A stretch of 8,145 nt of DNA from an uncultured bacterium. GTDB taxonomy: Bacteria > Krumholzibacteriota > Krumholzibacteriia > LZORAL124-64-63. The notes under the pieces are model-generated. The model did not search any database. It was given only the letters and a program-made list of their open reading frames with translations, and had not been told where the DNA came from. Positions 4,868 through 8,145 of this stretch are shown one piece after another. The stretch spans positions 1-8,145 of the forward strand of contig CAINDZ010000607.1 in the NCBI GenBank assembly GCA_903847545.1. Reading direction: 5' to 3'. Position numbers and translations under genes: made by a program. Each line of letters opens with the position of its first letter. Position 1 is the first letter of the stretch.

Positions 4868-5824
4868 ATGATCAACAAAATCGGTATCGTCGGCGGCGGC
4901 AACATCGGCGGCGTCCTGGCTGCCGAGATCGTCTCGCGGCGCCTGGCGCGCAATGTCGCCCTGGTCGACGTCAAGGGCCCGGACATGGCCGCGGGCAAGT
5001 GCCTGGACATCGCCGAGGCGATGCCGGTCTACGGCAGCGACGTGAACATCGTCGGCGCCAAGACCTACGACATCCTTGCAGGCTGCGATTTCGTGATCAA
5101 CACCGCCGGCGTGCCGCGCACAATGCGCCCGGACGGCACCTACCCGTCACGCGACGAGCTGCTGGCCATCAACCTGAAGATCACCGACCAGGTGGCCGAC
5201 GGCATCAACAAGTACGCGCCGGGCGCGTTCATCATCTCGATCGCCAACCCGCTCGACGCCATCGTCTACCGCCTGTACAAGAAGATCAACAAGTGCAACC
5301 CGAAGCGGATCATGGGCATGGCCGGCGTGCTGGATTCGGCGCGCTACAAGTACTTCGTGGCCGAGGCCGCGGGCGTGTCGGTCGAGAACATCGAGGCGGT
5401 CGTGCTGGGCGGCCACGGCGACACGATGGTGCCCATCCGCAGCGCGTGCCGCGTGTACGGCCTGCCGGTCGAGCAGTTCGTGCCGGCCAAGAAGCTGGAC
5501 GCCATCGAGGACCGCACGCGCAACGCGGGCGGCGAGGTCGTCAAGCTGCTGGGCTCGGGCTCCGCGTTCGTCAGCCCGGCCATCAGCGCGCTGGAGATGG
5601 TCGAGGCCATCGCCTTCGACAAGAAGAAGATCGTGCCGGTGTGCGCGCTGCTGCAGGGCGAGTACTCGGTCAAGGGCCTCTTCGTCGGCGTGCCCTGCGT
5701 GCTGGGCAAGGACGGCATCGAGAAGATCATCAAGATCAAGCTGACGTCCGAGGAGTCGGCGGCGCTCAAGAAGTCGGTCGCCGCGGTCAAGAAGACCTGC
5801 GCCGAGGTCGACGCCGCGAAGTAG
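4868..5824 (+). CDS. mdh: malate dehydrogenase, LDH-like (type 3)
   Basis: NAD-dependent oxidation of malate to oxaloacetate in the TCA cycle, cytoplasmic. Seen: the nucleotide-binding loop GIVGGGNIGG (6-15); Asp34 at the end of strand 2, which favours NAD over NADP; NTAGVPR (78-84); NPLD (127-130); GVLDSARY (153-160); and catalytic GGHGDTMVP (181-189). By alignment of motifs, Arg84 takes the place of residue 102 (LDH numbering), where Arg means malate and Gln means lactate; Arg95 corresponds to 109, Asp156 to 168, Arg159 to 171 and His183 to 195. All catalytic residues are thus present. Odd: Arg84 and Arg95 are 11 positions apart instead of 6, a five-residue insertion (around TMRPDGTYP, 85-93) in the mobile loop that closes over substrate. 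Length 318 residues, normal for the family. AAGGAG nine bases before the ATG supports the start. A strong terminator follows 22 bases after the stop, so it is probably a single-gene unit. Confidence 0.95.
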   Translation: MINKIGIVGGGNIGGVLAAEIVSRRLARNVALVDVKGPDMAAGKCLDIAEAMPVYGSDVNIVGAKTYDILAGCDFVINTAGVPRTMRPDGTYPSRDELLAINLKITDQVADGINKYAPGAFIISIANPLDAIVYRLYKKINKCNPKRIMGMAGVLDSARYKYFVAEAAGVSVENIEAVVLGGHGDTMVPIRSACRVYGLPVEQFVPAKKLDAIEDRTRNAGGEVVKLLGSGSAFVSPAISALEMVEAIAFDKKKIVPVCALLQGEYSVKGLFVGVPCVLGKDGIEKIIKIKLTSEESAALKKSVAAVKKTCAEVDAAK

Positions 5825-5845
5825 CGCTTCATCACGATTCGATCA

Positions 5846-5880
5846 CGAAGCGCCGGGGTCGCAGGGCCCCGGCGCTTTCG
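5846..5880 (+). terminator. hairpin terminator after malate dehydrogenase
   Basis: AAGCGCCGGGG (5848-5858) pairs perfectly with CCCCGGCGCTT (5867-5877) over 11 bp, with an 8-base loop. CG/CG at 5846-5847 and 5879-5880 extends it past a bulged T. The T-tract is short (TTT). An alternative pairing, GCGCTTC (5824-5830) with GAAGCGC (5847-5853), would exclude the terminator stem. Confidence 0.75.
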
Positions 5881-5886
5881 TGCGCC

Positions 5887-5916
5887 TTGAGGTCGCCCCC
5901 GCCGATCCTGTACAAT
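5887..5916 (+). promoter_or_regulatory. sigma70-type promoter of the M14 peptidase gene
   Basis: TTGAGG (5887-5892) and TACAAT (5911-5916), spaced by 18 bases, match the -35 box at 4 of 6 and the -10 box at 5 of 6 positions. It starts right after the malate dehydrogenase terminator. The expected transcription start near 5923 leaves a leader of about 37 bases before ATG 5960. This is the best promoter match in the window. Confidence 0.55.
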
Positions 5917-5959
5917 CAAGCCTTCGCACCTGCCCACCCGAGACATGGGAGTCGCCCGC

Positions 5960-8145
5960 ATGCGCCGCCTGATGTACATCCTGCTGGTCGCCGCGTGCCT
6001 GGCCGCCGCGCCGCACGCCTTCGCCGCCGAGCCGCACCATGACCTGCTGCGCGTGCCGCTGACCGACCCCGCCGCGTGGGCCTACCTGAACCTGCACCGC
6101 AACGAGCTGGACGTGGTCCACGTCAAGCCCGGGGCCGAGGCCCACATCGCGGCCAAGCCCGGCGACGAGGCGCTGCTGCGGGCGGCGGGCCTGGCGCCCG
6201 AGGTGCTGCAGCGCGACATGGAGGTCGCCAACGCCTACGCCGACAAGGGCTCGGGCTTCAGCATCTACCACACGTACAGCGAGAGCATCGCCTTCATGGA
6301 CAGCCTGCGCACGCGGTTCCCGACGCTGGTGAGCGCCGGCTGGTCCATCGGCACCACCTACCAGGGCCGCGCCATCTGGGCCTACCGCGTCTCGGACAAC
6401 GCCGATGTCGACGAGGGCGAGCCCGAGGTGCTCATCGACGGCACGCACCACGCGCGCGAGATCATGGCCGCCGAGTTCCCCATCATGTTCGCCGAGTACC
6501 TGCTGACGCACTACGCCACCGACCCGGCCATCAAGTGGCTGGTGGACAACCGCGAGCTGTACCTGGTGCCCATCGTCAATCCCGACGGCTTCGTCTACAA
6601 CGAGACGACGAACCCGACCGGCGGCGGGATGTGGCGCAAGAACCGCTCGCCGCAGGCGGGCGGCCAGTACGGCGTCGACCTGAACCGGAACTACCCCGTC
6701 CAGTGGGGCTACGACGACGTGGGCAGCAGCGGGCTGCCGGCCGACATCACCTACCGCGGGCCATCGGCGGCGAGCGAGCTCGAGACGCAGGCGATGATCA
6801 ACTTCGCCAACGCGCACGAGTTCATCACGCACGACTCGGTCCACACGTACTCGGGCCTGACGCTCTACCCGTGGGGCTACGCCACCACGCCCACGGCCGA
6901 CGATGCCGTCTTCGCGAAGATCGCCACCGAGATGACGCGGTACAACGGCTACACGGCGGGACAGCCCGGGAACGTGCTCTACACCGTCAACGGCGGCATC
7001 TTCGACACGTTCTACGGCGACACCAGCGGCCACCCCGCCATCTACAGCATGTCGAACGAGATCGGCACCTACGGCTTCTGGCCGCCCGACGCCAACCGCG
7101 CCATCGAGTTCCAGGACAACCTCCAGGCGCACCTCTACCTGATGCAGATCGCGGGCCCGTACGTCGCCGCACACACGCCGGTGGTCACGGCGGCCGCCAA
7201 GGCCATCCTGCCGGGACAGGCCGGCACCCTCAGCTTCTCGGTCGAGAACCAGTCCGTGGTCGCCAGCGCGCTGGGCGTCTCGGTCACCGTCGCGACCAAC
7301 GACCCGTGGCTGCAGTTCCAGGCCGCGGACCGCGCCATCGGCAGCCTGGCGTCGCTGGCGACGGCGACGATCGCCGGCAACCCGATCCCGTTCACGATCG
7401 ACGCGGCCTGCCCCGGCGGGCACGTCGTGTCCTACACCGTGACCGTGCACTCGGGCGCGGACGACCTGGCGTTCCCCTTCGCCTTCATGGTGGGCTCGGC
7501 GCCCCTCGTCTTCTCCGACACGTTCGAGGCCGGCACCGGCAACTGGTCGCCCAGCGGCGCCTGGGCGTCGACCACGGCGCAGTCGCACTCGCCGACGCGC
7601 TCGCTGACCGACTCGCCGGGCGCCAACTACACGAACAACGTCACGTCGTCGATGCTGCTGACCGGGACGCGCCAGGCGACCAAGCTGCGCTTCTGGCATC
7701 GCTACGCGACCGAGTCGGGCTACGACTTCGGCAAGGTGCAGGTCTCGGCGAACGGCGGCGCCTGGACGACGCTGGCCCAGTACAGCGGCTCCCTGTCGAC
7801 GTGGACGCAGGTGACCATCGACCTGAGCGCCTACTCGGGGCAGAGCCTGGCGCTCCGCTTCCAGTTCACGTCCGACTCGTCGGTGGTGGGCGACGGCTGG
7901 TACATCGACGACGTCGAACTGGAGGGCGCCTCGACCTTTGCGATGGCCAAGCCCGTCGCGATCAGCCCGCTCGGCGGCGCGGTCACCGGCGCGCAGCCCG
8001 AACTGGTCGTGAGCAACAGCGCCCTGGCCGCCGGCACCCCCGTCTATGGCTTCCGCGTCTACCGCGATGCGGGCTGCTCGGACCTGGCCGCCTCCGCGGA
8101 CAACGTCGCGCAGGGCGCCGGCCAGACCGCCTGGACCGCGCCCGC
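5960..8145 (+). CDS. secreted M14 zinc carboxypeptidase with C-terminal beta-sandwich modules (3' incomplete)
   Basis: Exported zinc metallocarboxypeptidase removing C-terminal residues from extracellular peptides, resembling carboxypeptidase T of the M14 family. Seen: a signal peptide (residues 1-22, AFA-A cleavage; VAAC at 10-13 is a weaker lipobox alternative); a propeptide-like region, about 24-100; and the peptidase domain, about 101-400. Key residues: zinc ligands His164 and Glu167 in GTHHARE, and His295 in SVHTYSG; VPIVNPDGF (203-211); GVDLNRNYPVQWG (238-250) with the substrate-binding Asn-Arg pair; YRGP-ASELET (265-276); and catalytic Glu367 in SNEIGTYGF. After it come an Ig-like stretch (about 402-510), a jelly-roll/MAM-like module (about 513-654, ending DGWYIDDVEL) and an FN3-like module (660 on). 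The frame stays open to the right edge, so the C-terminus is missing. ATG 5960 is preferred over in-frame ATG 5945 because GGGAG (5947-5951) lies eight bases upstream. The C-terminus probably holds further domains or a sorting signal; that cannot be seen here. Confidence 0.93.
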   Translation, partial: MRRLMYILLVAACLAAAPHAFAAEPHHDLLRVPLTDPAAWAYLNLHRNELDVVHVKPGAEAHIAAKPGDEALLRAAGLAPEVLQRDMEVANAYADKGSGFSIYHTYSESIAFMDSLRTRFPTLVSAGWSIGTTYQGRAIWAYRVSDNADVDEGEPEVLIDGTHHAREIMAAEFPIMFAEYLLTHYATDPAIKWLVDNRELYLVPIVNPDGFVYNETTNPTGGGMWRKNRSPQAGGQYGVDLNRNYPVQWGYDDVGSSGLPADITYRGPSAASELETQAMINFANAHEFITHDSVHTYSGLTLYPWGYATTPTADDAVFAKIATEMTRYNGYTAGQPGNVLYTVNGGIFDTFYGDTSGHPAIYSMSNEIGTYGFWPPDANRAIEFQDNLQAHLYLMQIAGPYVAAHTPVVTAAAKAILPGQAGTLSFSVENQSVVASALGVSVTVATNDPWLQFQAADRAIGSLASLATATIAGNPIPFTIDAACPGGHVVSYTVTVHSGADDLAFPFAFMVGSAPLVFSDTFEAGTGNWSPSGAWASTTAQSHSPTRSLTDSPGANYTNNVTSSMLLTGTRQATKLRFWHRYATESGYDFGKVQVSANGGAWTTLAQYSGSLSTWTQVTIDLSAYSGQSLALRFQFTSDSSVVGDGWYIDDVELEGASTFAMAKPVAISPLGGAVTGAQPELVVSNSALAAGTPVYGFRVYRDAGCSDLAASADNVAQGAGQTAWTAP

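Noticed and set aside
4999..6042. 347-codon plus-strand frame overlapping malate dehydrogenase
   Set aside because: An Arg/Gly/His-rich frame-shifted reading of malate dehydrogenase that runs on through its terminator.
5843..7699. 618-codon open frame on the minus strand opposite the peptidase
   Set aside because: It is a composition shadow: the plus strand carries a full M14 domain with all zinc and catalytic residues in the same place. The minus-strand product is a low-complexity Arg/Val/Gly/Ala/Asp-rich sequence with no recognisable domain, and it runs through the malate dehydrogenase terminator.

Overview
The window is bacterial DNA of high G+C content: about 65-73% on the lines I sampled, except the first ~835 bases, which are nearer the mid-50s. 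Genes are compact, most have recognisable Shine-Dalgarno sites, and two strong hairpin terminators with only short T-tracts are present. An LDH-like (type 3) malate dehydrogenase, a small Sec-exported protein of unknown family, and a secreted M14 carboxypeptidase carrying C-terminal beta-sandwich modules suggest a Gram-negative of the FCB-like candidate phyla (Krumholzibacteria/Eisenbacteria type). That placement is inference from protein style; the window contains no rRNA or marker gene.

Layout, left to right: a lower-GC class I SAM methyltransferase of the kind found near surface-polysaccharide loci (about 33-833, open to the left edge); a non-coding gap with hairpins; a Nudix hydrolase with an expanded Nudix box (1090-1752), whose stop codon lies inside a perfect 9-bp hairpin; an AT-rich promoter/operator-like patch and a structured leader; a small Sec-secreted protein (1981-2562) closed by a 12-bp-stem terminator; a ~330-base gap with promoter-like and inverted-repeat elements; a probable frameshifted ~59-residue small gene (2892-3067); a NodB/CE4-like polysaccharide deacetylase (3099-4100); a convergent small SAM methyltransferase on the minus strand (4097-4732), sharing the palindrome CTAG with the deacetylase as both stop codons; malate dehydrogenase (4868-5824) with its terminator; a good sigma70-type promoter; and a secreted M14 zinc carboxypeptidase (5960 to the right edge, incomplete).

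I see no single operon. The deacetylase and first methyltransferase fit cell-surface glycan modification. Malate dehydrogenase is central carbon metabolism and stands as its own transcription unit. The small exported protein and the peptidase act outside the cytoplasm. I found no CRISPR array, tRNA, rRNA, transposase or phage gene. The long minus-strand open frame opposite the peptidase is a codon-bias shadow. I did not find convincing evidence of a wholly new system; the points most worth checking are the frameshifted small gene, the five-residue insertion in the malate dehydrogenase active-site loop, the Nudix-box insertion, and the secreted protein with its structured leader.
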